Assembly (NCBI GenBank): GCA_036822015.1
Contig: DAISIL010000006.1
Coordinates: forward strand, 36,170-100,169
DNA: 64,000 bases
Direction of reading: 5' to 3'
Source of the DNA: DAISIL01 sp036822015
GTDB lineage: Bacteria > Bacteroidota > Bacteroidia > Cytophagales > Bernardetiaceae
Made by a program: the position numbers and the translations under genes. How positions within the stretch are numbered: the first letter of the stretch is position 1; every line of letters begins with the position of its first letter. The notes under the pieces are model-generated. The model was not told the origin of the DNA, did not search any database, and saw only the letters and a list, made by a program, of their open reading frames with translations. This document shows positions 17,658 to 26,070 of this stretch, one piece after another.

Positions 17658-18773
17658 ATGAATCAACCCTATACCTTTGATCGCCTGGTACGTCTCCTGA
17701 TCGGAATTGGTACGGTACTTTTCCTGATCTGGCTCCTGGACTACCTAAGTACCGTCTTGATTCCCTTTGCGGTGGCTTTGTTGCTGGCCTATCTGCTCGA
17801 TCCGATGGTATCTTTCTTTGAGCGCAAGATCAAATCCCGAAGTGCGGCTATCTTTTTGAGCCTCTTTATCGTAACGGCGAGCTTGGGCGGGCTTACACTG
17901 ATTTTGATACCGCTGGTGGGTTACGAAATCCAGCACATGAGTCGGTTGATCCAGCAGTTTATCAGCGATAAAGGTTTGAAAGAACGGCTGGCTGAGTATT
18001 TCCCCGACGATCTGAACGCCTACTTGCGGGAGTTGCTCTCGGCGGAGGAGTTACAGGCATTTTTTCAGAACAACGAACTGATGAGCGTCTTCACCAAAGC
18101 CGCCCAAAACATTCTGCCCGAGCTATGGGGGGTCTTTTCGGGTTCCATCAACGTCGTGATGGGCTTGCTTGGCTTGACGATCATTTTGCTCTACGTGGTC
18201 TTTATCTTGATCGACTATCGCCGCATCTCCGAAGCCTGGACGGACTACCTCCCCGAGCAGTACCGTGGCCCCGTCAAGCGCATCCTCGGCGATTTGACCC
18301 AGGCGATGAACAGCTATTTCCGGGCCCAGGCTTTGGTGGCCGGTATCGTGGGGGTGCTGTTTGCGCTGGGTTTTTGGTTGATTGGTCTGCCGCTTGGTAT
18401 TGGTCTGGGCTTGTTCATCGGATTGCTCAACATGGTGCCTTACCTCCAAACGCTCGGCATCGTGCCGGCTTTCTTTTTGGCCCTGATGTACTCCCTCGAA
18501 AACAACGAAAGTTTTTGGGTGATAGCGGGGCTAGTGCTGCTTGTCTTTGTGGTGGTGCAGGCGATTCAAGAGGCCATTTTGGTTCCCAAGATCATGGGCG
18601 ACGTAACGGGACTCAACCCGGCTGTCATCTTGCTTTCGCTCTCAATTTGGGGTAAGGTATTGGGTTTGTTGGGCTTACTGATCGCCATCCCGATGACCTA
18701 TCTGCTCGTTTCGTACTACAAACGCTTCATCGACGGCAAGAGCATCACCAAAAAAACAGGACTGATGGAGTAG
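17658..18773 (+). CDS. AI-2E family transporter (PerM/YdiK type permease)
   Basis: A 371-residue polytopic inner-membrane protein with seven to eight hydrophobic helices and the cytoplasmic/periplasmic insert (about residues 95-150) seen in the family. Signature segments are PFAVALLLAYLLDPMV, the GLPLGIGLGLFIGLLNMVPY loop and the C-terminal VGLNP-like DVTGLNPAVILLSL. Members export or import varied small molecules or act in Na+/H+ exchange; the substrate is unknown. The ATG at 17658 is preferred over a TTG 9 nt earlier. It is divergently transcribed from the DUF4403 gene. Confidence 0.9.
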   Translation: MNQPYTFDRLVRLLIGIGTVLFLIWLLDYLSTVLIPFAVALLLAYLLDPMVSFFERKIKSRSAAIFLSLFIVTASLGGLTLILIPLVGYEIQHMSRLIQQFISDKGLKERLAEYFPDDLNAYLRELLSAEELQAFFQNNELMSVFTKAAQNILPELWGVFSGSINVVMGLLGLTIILLYVVFILIDYRRISEAWTDYLPEQYRGPVKRILGDLTQAMNSYFRAQALVAGIVGVLFALGFWLIGLPLGIGLGLFIGLLNMVPYLQTLGIVPAFFLALMYSLENNESFWVIAGLVLLVFVVVQAIQEAILVPKIMGDVTGLNPAVILLSLSIWGKVLGLLGLLIAIPMTYLLVSYYKRFIDGKSITKKTGLME

Positions 18774-18793
18774 GGAGGGCTTCTTGTCCTGCT

Positions 18794-19762
18794 TTATTTT
18801 TGTATGCGTCGATTTCTGATGATGATTCTAAAATATGGACACTTTCCGTTTATTGCTAAATCTTTTCCATCATTTCCTTTTCTAAATTTAATTATCTCGA
18901 ATTGCTCGGGGTTGAACTTATGTAGAAAAGTTATCGGAACGCCCATACAACCTTCGTAGTCCGATGGAATGTCCTGTGTTTTATCGACATTTACTCCATC
19001 GTAATTATCATATTTTGGATATTTAGATTCATTGCCAAAGTATTTTTTCAGAAGGGTTATATCTTCGTGGCGTTTAAAATTATCTAAGTTAGTGAACCAC
19101 AAACAATTATTTGGAGATATTATTCTATTTCCATATTCATCTACACGCGCCTCCGTTCCGTAAAGCTCGTAGTGTTCTGGAACAATAAATCCTGAAATAC
19201 CTCTTCCAAGATGTACACCTAACCAAGCCTTGTTCTCTTTAATTAGCTTGAAAATTTCTTTGTATGTAATGGCATTGATATTGCCGATGATTAAAAATTT
19301 TTTATTGTATCTAACTAATTGAGATACGTAAGCTCTGAATAGTGAAAATGGAGGATTAGTAACTACAATATCGCATCGCTTTAATAATTGAATGCTTTCG
19401 GCACTTCTAAAGTCTCCATTGCCTTTCAAAGGGGTGATGTTCATTAGATCAGATGTATTATCTCCGGTATATTCAAAGAAAAAACCTTTTTCAGTTTTTT
19501 CAGTGTCAAATAAGTGATTTTCTTGTTGGCTATAACAAGCGGTTATTATTTTTTTTAATCCTAATTGCTCAAAGTTGGAGTAAAAGTATTTAAAAAAGTT
19601 ACTGCTCCGGGGATCATCACAGTTACAATAAACTACTTTGTTTTTGAAATAATTTTTATAATATTGTAACTCATTTTCAATATCTAAAAGTTGTGTATAA
19701 AACTCATCGCTTTTAGAGCTTTTAGCCTGATGAAGTAATTTATTTGTTGCGTTTCTTGCCAT
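18794..19762 (-). CDS. EcoRI-type adenine-specific DNA methyltransferase
   Basis: 322 residues, close to the 326 of M.EcoRI and visibly similar along its whole length from memory: the start MARNATNKLLHQAKSSKSDE, YCNCDDPRSSNFFKYF, FRSAESIQLLKRCDIVVTN, the catalytic NPPFSLF motif IV, and WLGVHLGRGISGFIVPEHYE. M.EcoRI methylates the second adenine of GAATTC and protects host DNA. The gene lies 29 nt downstream of the EcoRI-like nuclease on the same strand, the same order as in the classical EcoRI operon. Base composition is much more AT-rich than the flanks, pointing to acquisition. Confidence 0.95.
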   Translation of the reverse strand: MARNATNKLLHQAKSSKSDEFYTQLLDIENELQYYKNYFKNKVVYCNCDDPRSSNFFKYFYSNFEQLGLKKIITACYSQQENHLFDTEKTEKGFFFEYTGDNTSDLMNITPLKGNGDFRSAESIQLLKRCDIVVTNPPFSLFRAYVSQLVRYNKKFLIIGNINAITYKEIFKLIKENKAWLGVHLGRGISGFIVPEHYELYGTEARVDEYGNRIISPNNCLWFTNLDNFKRHEDITLLKKYFGNESKYPKYDNYDGVNVDKTQDIPSDYEGCMGVPITFLHKFNPEQFEIIKFRKGNDGKDLAINGKCPYFRIIIRNRRIQK

Positions 19763-19791
19763 TTTTATATTCTGTTGGTTTTAGTGGTCAT

Positions 19792-20610
19792 TTAATTAGG
19801 TAAATCATCTTTCAATACATTGAGAGAAGTTTTGGCAATTTTAATCATAATTGATAGCATTTCTTTAGCTCTCCATTTTTCTCCATTACCTTGTGTGTAA
19901 ACAGAAACTGATTGAAGCATTATTGTTTTGTCTTTGTGTTGGACAAACTTGTTTTCGCACAAATTGGAATTAATTGGCATTCCATAGCTTGCAGCTGTCA
20001 GTCTGTCTAATCTATTTAGCATTCCTGAATTGTATTCAAGTGTTACCATTCTCCCGTCAGGTCTTTCAACGGAAACAGTCTCGGTTAAAAAATTTGAGCC
20101 TTCTAAAAACAAGACATAAGGAAAGTGAGATTCAGAGAGCATAAGATTAGCCATTTCTGATATGTTTTTATGTGATCGTTCAATAGCATTTCCAGCGGAC
20201 ATCAAGTCTTGATTATTGCTCTTACCAACTAACTTGCCTTTTTTGATATTCTCAATGTCTTTTCCTTGATGTTTAGCTTCTGATACTAAAATTATTCTCC
20301 AATTTCCGTTATCGTCTTTTACCTCGATTATTCCCCCATCTGGCTTGATGCTTGAATTTGAGACAAAAAGCATTTGTCCTAATTCTGGATCAATCTTCCT
20401 TAATGCTTCGTTTATCTCCTCTTTTTTTATGCTTGTTCTGTATCGGAAAGTTAATTGCGGAAACTCTTTTTCAAGCGTTTTAATGACAACATGTGAAATT
20501 TCTCCAACCGTTAAGTCGTGTAATTTTGCCTCATCACCAAATATTCCTATTACACCTTTCGATGTTTTATGTTGTTTTGCTAGTCTTGTTGATTGATTTC
20601 GCTTAGCCAT
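19792..20610 (-). CDS. EcoRI-like type II restriction endonuclease
   Basis: 272 residues, against 277 in EcoRI. The catalytic residues align without gaps: Asp91 in IKPDGGI, Glu111 and Lys113 in SEAKHQGKD. The DNA-recognition residues Asn141, Glu144 and Arg145 (AGNAIERSHKNISE) and Arg200 and Arg203 (MLNRLDRLTA) are also conserved, so cutting at G^AATTC is predicted. The frame is intact and no catalytic residue is missing. It is followed by its methyltransferase. A TATCTTTG element at 20646-20653 may drive it, 35 nt upstream of the ATG and divergent from the aspartate kinase promoter. Confidence 0.95.
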   Translation of the reverse strand: MAKRNQSTRLAKQHKTSKGVIGIFGDEAKLHDLTVGEISHVVIKTLEKEFPQLTFRYRTSIKKEEINEALRKIDPELGQMLFVSNSSIKPDGGIIEVKDDNGNWRIILVSEAKHQGKDIENIKKGKLVGKSNNQDLMSAGNAIERSHKNISEMANLMLSESHFPYVLFLEGSNFLTETVSVERPDGRMVTLEYNSGMLNRLDRLTAASYGMPINSNLCENKFVQHKDKTIMLQSVSVYTQGNGEKWRAKEMLSIMIKIAKTSLNVLKDDLPN

Positions 20611-20645
20611 ATTGTAAATCCTGCATTATCCTCCACTCACCCCCA

Positions 20646-20653
20646 CAAAGATA
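20646..20653 (-). promoter_or_regulatory. TAnnTTTG -7 element for the EcoRI-like operon
   Basis: The minus strand reads TATCTTTG, matching the -7 consensus 35 nt before the endonuclease ATG. A matching -33 TTTG is not seen, so the promoter may be weak. Confidence 0.45.
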
Positions 20654-20694
20654 CACTTTCTTTTGGTCGATACGAGTTTTACGGTGTTTTTTCC

Positions 20695-20702
20695 TATCTT
20701 TG
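20695..20702 (+). promoter_or_regulatory. TAnnTTTG -7 element for aspartate kinase
   Basis: TATCTTTG lies 35 nt upstream of the ATG at 20738. The -33 region is not well conserved. Confidence 0.45.
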
Positions 20703-20737
20703 CTGCCTTTTTGTTTGATGTCAGAACATTTAGCCTC

Positions 20738-22136
20738 ATGCGTGTATTCAAATTTGGTGGGGCATCCATCCGAGATGCCCAGGCGGTGCGCCATATCGCC
20801 ACCTTGATTCAGGATCATTTAGCAGAGCAAACGCCCTTGCTGATCGTTGTCTCGGCGATGGGTAAGACTACCAATGCCCTGGAAGACCTCCTGCAAGCCT
20901 ATCTCCAACAAGACCCCAGCTGGGAAACCCAACTCGAAAAAATCAAAAGCGATCACCTGGCTATCGTCGAAGAACTCTTTGAAGACCGTGAGGCGACCGT
21001 CTTTTTGGTACTCGAGCGGCTCTTCTTTCAGCTCCGCGAGACCCTCGGATACCCCATCTCTAATTACGACATGGTTGAATACTATGAAAAGATGAATTCC
21101 AACGTGCATCGAGGTGCGCATACCCTTAGTCGCATGGCTACCACTATCTTTGAAGAAAGTCGAGATACCATTGCNNNNNNNNNNCGACAAAAAATACGAT
21201 CAGATTATTTCCTTCGGGGAGATCATCGCCTCTAATATCGTAGCGCGTTACCTCCAACAACTGTACAAAAGTTGCCTTTGGGTGGATGCCCGCAAGTTCA
21301 TCCAGACGGACGAGAACTGGCGCGAAGGACGCATCGACTGGGCCTGGTCGGAGCGGCTCATGCAAAGCGAACTGATGCCTATTCTGGAAAAGTTCTTTGT
21401 CGTTACACAGGGCTTTTTGGGTGGAACCATCGGCGGCAAAACAACTACCCTCGGACGAGAAGGCTCTGATTTTAGTGCGGCTGTTTTTGCTTACTGCCTT
21501 CGCGCACAATCCGTTACGGTATGGAAAGACGTTTCGGGGATATTCAATGCTGATCCTAAGCAGTTTCCCGAAGCTCGTTTGTTCACACAAATTTCGTATC
21601 AGGAGGCTGCCGAGATGACCTACTACGGGGCATCCGTGATCCATCCCAAGACCATACGTCCACTGGCCAAACGCGGCATCTCCCTACACGTCCGTTCCTT
21701 CGTCGAACCCACCCGTACGGGTACGCAAATTGGTGCCGTCGAGACACTGCCCGAGCAGCCCTGCTTGATTACAAAGAAAAATCAGGCTTTTGTCATCTTC
21801 CGCAAAAAAGACCTAGCCTCCATCAGCCAGCGCGAGATGGTGGACATCCTCAACGAAGCCGCCCGCCTCAACATCAAAATCAACTTGATGCAAAATGCGG
21901 CCACTGCCCTGGCTTTCAGCACCAACTATGACCCGCATCACCTGGCGCAGCTCCAGGAGGAGTTTCGCCTTCGGGATGCCTTCGAGATCAGCGTAGAGCA
22001 GGGCTTAGAAATTCTGACCCTCAAAAACTACGATGCCCAGACCCTTGCCCGCTATGCCCACATGGAAGGGGAGGTCTTGCGGCAAAGTTATCGCCGTAAC
22101 TGCCACATCTTGTATCGCCGACCCGAAAAAAAATAG
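20738..22136 (+). CDS. lysC: Aspartate kinase (interrupted by a 10-N assembly gap)
   Basis: It phosphorylates aspartate, the first step to lysine, methionine and threonine. The N-terminal part (MRVFKFGGASIRDAQAV, VVSAMGKTT) and the C-terminal part (GTIGGKTTTLGREGSDFSAA, YYGASVIHPKTI, then ACT-type domains) are in different frames either side of the ten Ns at 21175-21184. If the Ns are removed, the flanks join in frame as DTIADKKYDQIISFGE, giving 462 residues. The break is therefore an assembly artefact rather than a mutation, though a true gap that is a multiple of three cannot be excluded. No homoserine dehydrogenase domain is fused. The start at 20738 fits the conserved KFGG motif. Confidence 0.9.
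21175..21184. other. Assembly gap (10 N)
   Basis: Ten Ns of unknown true length inside the aspartate kinase gene. The reading frame on both sides is restored if the real gap length is zero or a multiple of three. Confidence 0.99.
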
Positions 22137-22325
22137 CCCAAACCCGTCCCACAGAGAAAACCACAAGAATAGTGTTCACTCCCGAACAGGACTTTCCGTT
22201 CCCGAACACCAAAAGTGGATCGTTGTATTCAAAAAATTCTGATATTCAGTCATTTAGGTAAGTTGGCATAGCTTTGGCAAACCGTACTACCAAACACGGA
22301 AACCAAATCATAACCAAGACATACC

Positions 22326-22658
22326 ATGAAAACGATCCTCTTTTGCCTTTCTTTTTTGCTTTCGATCAGTGCTTTTGCTGCGCCTGTTCCCGTAGCCGAT
22401 ACCAGCGAAGTAAAGCCCTTCATCCTGACCATCGACGTAGATCGTGGCGAGCAGATCCTGTTGAGTTATCAAAATGCAGATGCCGCTGTACAAATCACAC
22501 TCCTGGAGGCCGAAGCCGGCATCGTGTACGTGGAGCGCGTCGAGCAAACCGATTACTTGCACCGCTTTGACCCCCAAAACTTACCCGCAGGCAACTACAC
22601 GCTACTGGTTGAGTATGACGGCAAAACGATCAATACCCATCGTTTTGTTCTAGACTAA
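22326..22658 (+). CDS. Small exported hypothetical protein
   Basis: 110 residues with a clear signal peptide (MKTILFCLSFLLSISAFAAP). The mature part of about 90 residues is beta-rich (ILTIDVDRGEQILLSYQNAD, FDPQNLPAGNYTLLVEYDG) and resembles the small DUF3244-like or carboxypeptidase-regulatory-like domains of Bacteroidota. The ending LPAGNYTLLVEYDGKTI is like that of sorting-tail beta domains, but the protein is too short to be a type IX tail plus cargo. TAGCTTTG at 22269-22276 may be its -7 element. A strong terminator follows at 22712. Confidence 0.75.
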   Translation: MKTILFCLSFLLSISAFAAPVPVADTSEVKPFILTIDVDRGEQILLSYQNADAAVQITLLEAEAGIVYVERVEQTDYLHRFDPQNLPAGNYTLLVEYDGKTINTHRFVLD

Positions 22659-22711
22659 CCTCGCCGCAGGAACATTTACGCATCCCCAATCGCGTTTTCG
22701 CTGGTGCAAAC

Positions 22712-22743
22712 AAAAGCCATTCTCTCCCGAATGGCTTTTTTTG
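22712..22743 (+). terminator. Rho-independent terminator
   Basis: AAAAGCCATTC (22712-22722) pairs with GAATGGCTTTT (22729-22739) around a 6-nt loop and is followed by a T run. It ends the transcript of the small exported protein and sits just ahead of rodA. Confidence 0.85.
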
Positions 22744-22766
22744 TGCCTTGTTCCATCTTTTTTTGG

Positions 22767-22774
22767 TACTTTTG
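22767..22774 (+). promoter_or_regulatory. TAnnTTTG -7 element for rodA
   Basis: TACTTTTG ends 5 nt before the rodA ATG at 22780, so the rodA transcript would be leaderless or nearly so. A TTTG lies at 22740-22743, 23 nt upstream, slightly longer than the usual spacing and inside the T run of the terminator. Confidence 0.5.
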
Positions 22775-22779
22775 ACAGC

Positions 22780-24333
22780 ATGTTTGATCGTCCTTCGATA
22801 CGCAAAGACCTTGACTGGCTCACCGTAGGTATGTATGTCCTACTGGTGGGTTTGGGATGGCTTACCATCTTTTCATCGCTCTATGAGTTGGGAGGCACGA
22901 ATCCTTTTGCTTTTGATAGCCTTCGAGAGGCTTCACAAACGGTGTACGTCAAGCAACTGATCTGGATTACTTTGGCGGCCCTGCTCGCCTGGGCGGTTCT
23001 TTCTTTGGATGCTTATTTTTTGGCCCAAACGGCTTATGTCAGTTATGGGATCATGTTGGTATTGCTGGTGCTTGTTCTGGTGGTCGGTAAGGAGGTCAAG
23101 GGGGCAAAGGCTTGGTTTGATTTGGGTTTTATGCAGTTGCAGCCGGCCGAGTTTGCTAAGTTTGCTACTGCCTTAGCCCTGGCACGTTATCTGGGTACAC
23201 CACAGGTACGGCTGATGCGCTTTCCTCATTTTTTGCTGGTGGGTTTGATTTTGCTGGTGCCAGTGGGTTTGATTTTGCTGGAAAACGAAACGGGTTCTGC
23301 ACTGGTGTTTTTTGCTTTTGCGGTGGCTTTGTATCGGGAGGGATTGCCTGGAGGGTTGATGCTGGCTGGCTTGTCGGCGATTTTTCTTTTGATTGCCACC
23401 TTGCTTAATCTCAAAGACTTGTGGGTGCTTTTACAACAGTTGCTGTATTTTTGGGCGGGAATAGCCTTGCTGATGAGCGTGGGGGGCTACCTCAAAACGC
23501 GCCCTGACTATCGCCCGCCCTGGTATGTGCCGGCCCTTGAGTCGGGGGTTATTTTGTTGCTACTGGCAGGCTTCTGGATGTTTTTGCATCGGTCGGCTCT
23601 ACCTGAAAGTCAGTTGGAGGATGCCATGAGCGATGTCCCTTTTGTGCAATTACCTGCTGCCCAGGCCTCCCTGCGCTGGATGATTGGGGGAGTAGGCGGC
23701 TTATTTTTGTTGTCCCTGGTCTTGATGCTGATCTATAAAAAGACGTATAGCCGCTTTGTGTGGGTGTTTTTGTTGGCGATATTTTCGCTGTCTGTCGTTG
23801 GTGGACTTGATTTCTTTGTCAAGGGCGTTTTGCAGCCACACCAACAGCGACGTTTGCAGGTACTCATCAACCCGGACGCAGATACACAAGGAGCGGGCTA
23901 TCACGTCGCCAACTCCAAAATGGCCATTGGATCAGGGAGTTGGACAGGTAAAGGCTACCTCGAAGGTACCTTTACGAAGCTGCGCTACGTCCCCGATCAG
24001 CATACGGATTTTATTTTCTGTACCTTTGCCGAAGAGTGGGGCTGGATGGGTAGCTCGTTGCTGATGTTGCTCTTTGGGCTGTTTTTGTTGCGGCTTATCT
24101 ACCTGGCCGAACGGCAGAGGTCCCGCTTTTCCCGTGTTTATGGCTACTGTGTGGTGTCGGTTTTTTTGTTTCACTTTATCATCAATATCGGCATGACCAT
24201 GGGTCTAGTGCCTGTAATTGGGATACCTCTACCCTTTTTTAGTTATGGGGGGTCTTCACTGTTTTCTTTTACTTTGTTGTTATTTATTTTTCTAAAACTC
24301 GATGTTTTTAGAAAACAAAAACTTATTCACTAA
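22780..24333 (+). CDS. rodA: Rod-shape-determining protein RodA (SEDS peptidoglycan polymerase)
   Basis: A 517-residue polytopic SEDS protein that polymerises lipid II into glycan strands with a class B PBP. Visible signatures are VKGAKAWFDLGFMQLQPAEFAK (residue block around 110-130), YHVANSKMAIGSG, GYLEGTFTKLRYVPDQHTDFIF and GIPLPFFSYGGSS. A central hydrophobic insertion (about 215-330) makes it longer than the E. coli protein, as is usual in Bacteroidota. The ATG at 22780 is chosen; an upstream TTG would start inside the terminator. The other mre/mrd genes are not here. prs follows after 7 nt. Confidence 0.93.
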   Translation: MFDRPSIRKDLDWLTVGMYVLLVGLGWLTIFSSLYELGGTNPFAFDSLREASQTVYVKQLIWITLAALLAWAVLSLDAYFLAQTAYVSYGIMLVLLVLVLVVGKEVKGAKAWFDLGFMQLQPAEFAKFATALALARYLGTPQVRLMRFPHFLLVGLILLVPVGLILLENETGSALVFFAFAVALYREGLPGGLMLAGLSAIFLLIATLLNLKDLWVLLQQLLYFWAGIALLMSVGGYLKTRPDYRPPWYVPALESGVILLLLAGFWMFLHRSALPESQLEDAMSDVPFVQLPAAQASLRWMIGGVGGLFLLSLVLMLIYKKTYSRFVWVFLLAIFSLSVVGGLDFFVKGVLQPHQQRRLQVLINPDADTQGAGYHVANSKMAIGSGSWTGKGYLEGTFTKLRYVPDQHTDFIFCTFAEEWGWMGSSLLMLLFGLFLLRLIYLAERQRSRFSRVYGYCVVSVFLFHFIINIGMTMGLVPVIGIPLPFFSYGGSSLFSFTLLLFIFLKLDVFRKQKLIH

Positions 24334-24340
24334 AACTTCA

Positions 24341-25297
24341 ATGCCCGCTATGACTCCTTACGCCCACAGCCAAATGTCCGTCAAACTTTTTGCCGGATCG
24401 GGTTCTCATGTACTGGCCGAGAAAATCGCCAACTCTTACGGCGATCCACTTGGCAGCATGAACCTTCGCCGCTTCAGTGATGGTGAGATTTCGGTTACTT
24501 TTGATGAATCCATTCGGGGGCATCACGTATTCCTGATTCAATCGACGTTTCCGCCCGCCGACAATATCCTGGAGTTATTGCTGATGATAGATGCCGCCCG
24601 ACGGGCTTCGGCTGGCTACATCACCGTCGTAACGCCCTACTTCGGTTATGCCCGTCAGGATCGCAAAGACCGCCCTCGGGTGGCCATTGCGGCTAAGCTA
24701 GTAGCCAACCTACTTTCTGCTTCGGGAGCTAATCGTTTGATTACTTGTGATTTGCACGCAGGACAAATTCAAGGTTTCTTCGATATTCCGGTAGATCATC
24801 TCTACGGCAGTGCCGTTTTTTTGCCTTACATCCAATCACTCCAGCTCGATAACCTCATCTTTGCCGCCCCTGATGTAGGTGGGGTAGCACGGGCCCGCGC
24901 CTATGCCGAACACATGCACGCCGAGATGGTCGTTTGTGATAAGCACCGCAAACGCGCCAACGAGATCGCTTCCATGCAGGTCATCGGCGACGTAGAGGGC
25001 ATGAACGTCATCCTGGTCGATGATATGGTCGATACAGCCGGCACGATCTGTAACGCAGCCCAGCTGCTCCGCGATAGGGGGGCAATTTCGGTACGCGCCA
25101 TCGCTACGCATCCCGTGCTATCGGGACAGGCCTATGAACGCCTCGGCAAGTCGGTATTGGAAGAATTGGTTGTCCTGGATACGATTCCGCTTCGTGAGCC
25201 TCACGAAAAAGTCAAAGTCCTTTCGATTGCTGATATTTTTGCGAAGGCGATACGCAAGGTACACAGCTACGAGTCGGTGAGTTCTCTTTTCGTTTGA
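24341..25297 (+). CDS. prs: Ribose-phosphate pyrophosphokinase
   Basis: It makes PRPP from ribose 5-phosphate and ATP for nucleotide, His and Trp synthesis. Signatures are KLFAGSGSHVLAEKIA, RRFSDGEISVTFDESIRG, the flexible loop YFGYARQDRKDRPR, DLHAGQIQGFF and the PRPP-binding motif VILVDDMVDTAGT. The start is uncertain between 24341 and 24374 (MSVKLFAG). 24341 is given because it follows the rodA stop closely, while an ATG at 24302 would overlap rodA by 32 nt. Length of 318 residues is normal. Confidence 0.94.
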   Translation: MPAMTPYAHSQMSVKLFAGSGSHVLAEKIANSYGDPLGSMNLRRFSDGEISVTFDESIRGHHVFLIQSTFPPADNILELLLMIDAARRASAGYITVVTPYFGYARQDRKDRPRVAIAAKLVANLLSASGANRLITCDLHAGQIQGFFDIPVDHLYGSAVFLPYIQSLQLDNLIFAAPDVGGVARARAYAEHMHAEMVVCDKHRKRANEIASMQVIGDVEGMNVILVDDMVDTAGTICNAAQLLRDRGAISVRAIATHPVLSGQAYERLGKSVLEELVVLDTIPLREPHEKVKVLSIADIFAKAIRKVHSYESVSSLFV

Positions 25298-25319
25298 TCG
25301 AAACAAAAAGGCGTGAATG

Positions 25320-25351
25320 TTTGGAATAATGAGATGGTTTACCTACCTTTG
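25320..25351 (+). promoter_or_regulatory. Consensus promoter of rpsP
   Basis: TTTG (25320-25323), 20 nt, then TACCTTTG (25344-25351) is a full match to the Bacteroidota -33/-7 consensus. It precedes the rpsP ATG by 45 nt, leaving a leader of about 40 nt. Confidence 0.8.
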
Positions 25352-25396
25352 CAAGCCATTTCAATTATTCACTCATTTTTCTGACCCTTATTTTTC

Positions 25397-25948
25397 ATGC
25401 CAGTAAGAATTCGATTAGCTCGACGCGGCCGCAAAAAGAAACCCGTTTATGACGTGGTCGTGGCCAACTCACGTGCGCCACGGGATGGACGCTTCATCGA
25501 AAAAATTGGTGCGTATAACCCCCACACTTCGCCGGCCACCATCGACTTAGACGAAGCAGCCGCCCTCCGTTGGGTGCTTCAAGGTGCGCAACCTTCCGAT
25601 ACCGTCCTCCAAATGCTCCGCTATCGTGGGGTGATGCTGCGTAAGCATCTACAAATAGGTGTTCTCAAAGGAGCGATCTCCCAAGAAGATGCCGACCGAC
25701 GTTACGAAGAGTGGCGAACGGAAAAAGATGCCAAAATCCGCGATCGCATCGCCCGTGAGTCCGGTGAAAAAGAATCCGAACGCAGAGCGCGTCTCGAAGC
25801 CGAAGCCCAGGTATCCCAGGCACGTGCCGCCGAACGACAAAAGCGACTGGAAGAAGCTGCCCTGGCCGCTGCCGCCGAAGCTGCCGCTGCTGCTGGCGAA
25901 GAAACTGCCGATGCCAACGAAGAAACCGAGCCAGAAACGACCGAGTAA
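25397..25948 (+). CDS. rpsP: 30S ribosomal protein S16
   Basis: The first 80 residues are the S16 core (MPVRIRLARRGRKKKPVYDV, RDGRFIEKIGAYNP, LRWVLQGAQPSDTV). A further 100 residues form a charged coiled coil and an Ala/Glu-rich acidic tail. Such tails are normal in Bacteroidota S16. The gene has a consensus promoter and its own terminator, so it is monocistronic, without the rimM-trmD-rplS partners seen in other phyla; rplS lies elsewhere in this window. Confidence 0.96.
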   Translation: MPVRIRLARRGRKKKPVYDVVVANSRAPRDGRFIEKIGAYNPHTSPATIDLDEAAALRWVLQGAQPSDTVLQMLRYRGVMLRKHLQIGVLKGAISQEDADRRYEEWRTEKDAKIRDRIARESGEKESERRARLEAEAQVSQARAAERQKRLEEAALAAAAEAAAAAGEETADANEETEPETTE

Positions 25949-25974
25949 GCAGGCTTTACACCTAACCAAACAGG

Positions 25975-26018
25975 AAACCCTACGCAAAAGATCAAATAAT
26001 CTTTGGGTAGGGTTTTTT
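25975..26018 (+). terminator. Rho-independent terminator of rpsP
   Basis: AAACCCTAC (25975-25983) pairs with GTAGGGTTT (26007-26015), with an inner AAAGAT/ATCTTT stem, followed by TTT. A long two-part hairpin 26 nt after the rpsP stop. Confidence 0.85.
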
Positions 26019-26070
26019 GTTTAGAACGCTTTTTGCCTATTATGTAGGGAAACTTGTGCGACTTTTGACC

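Noticed and set aside
21114..22136. Aspartate kinase as a frameshifted pseudogene
   Set aside because: The frame change coincides exactly with the ten Ns and disappears when they are removed, so it is an assembly gap.
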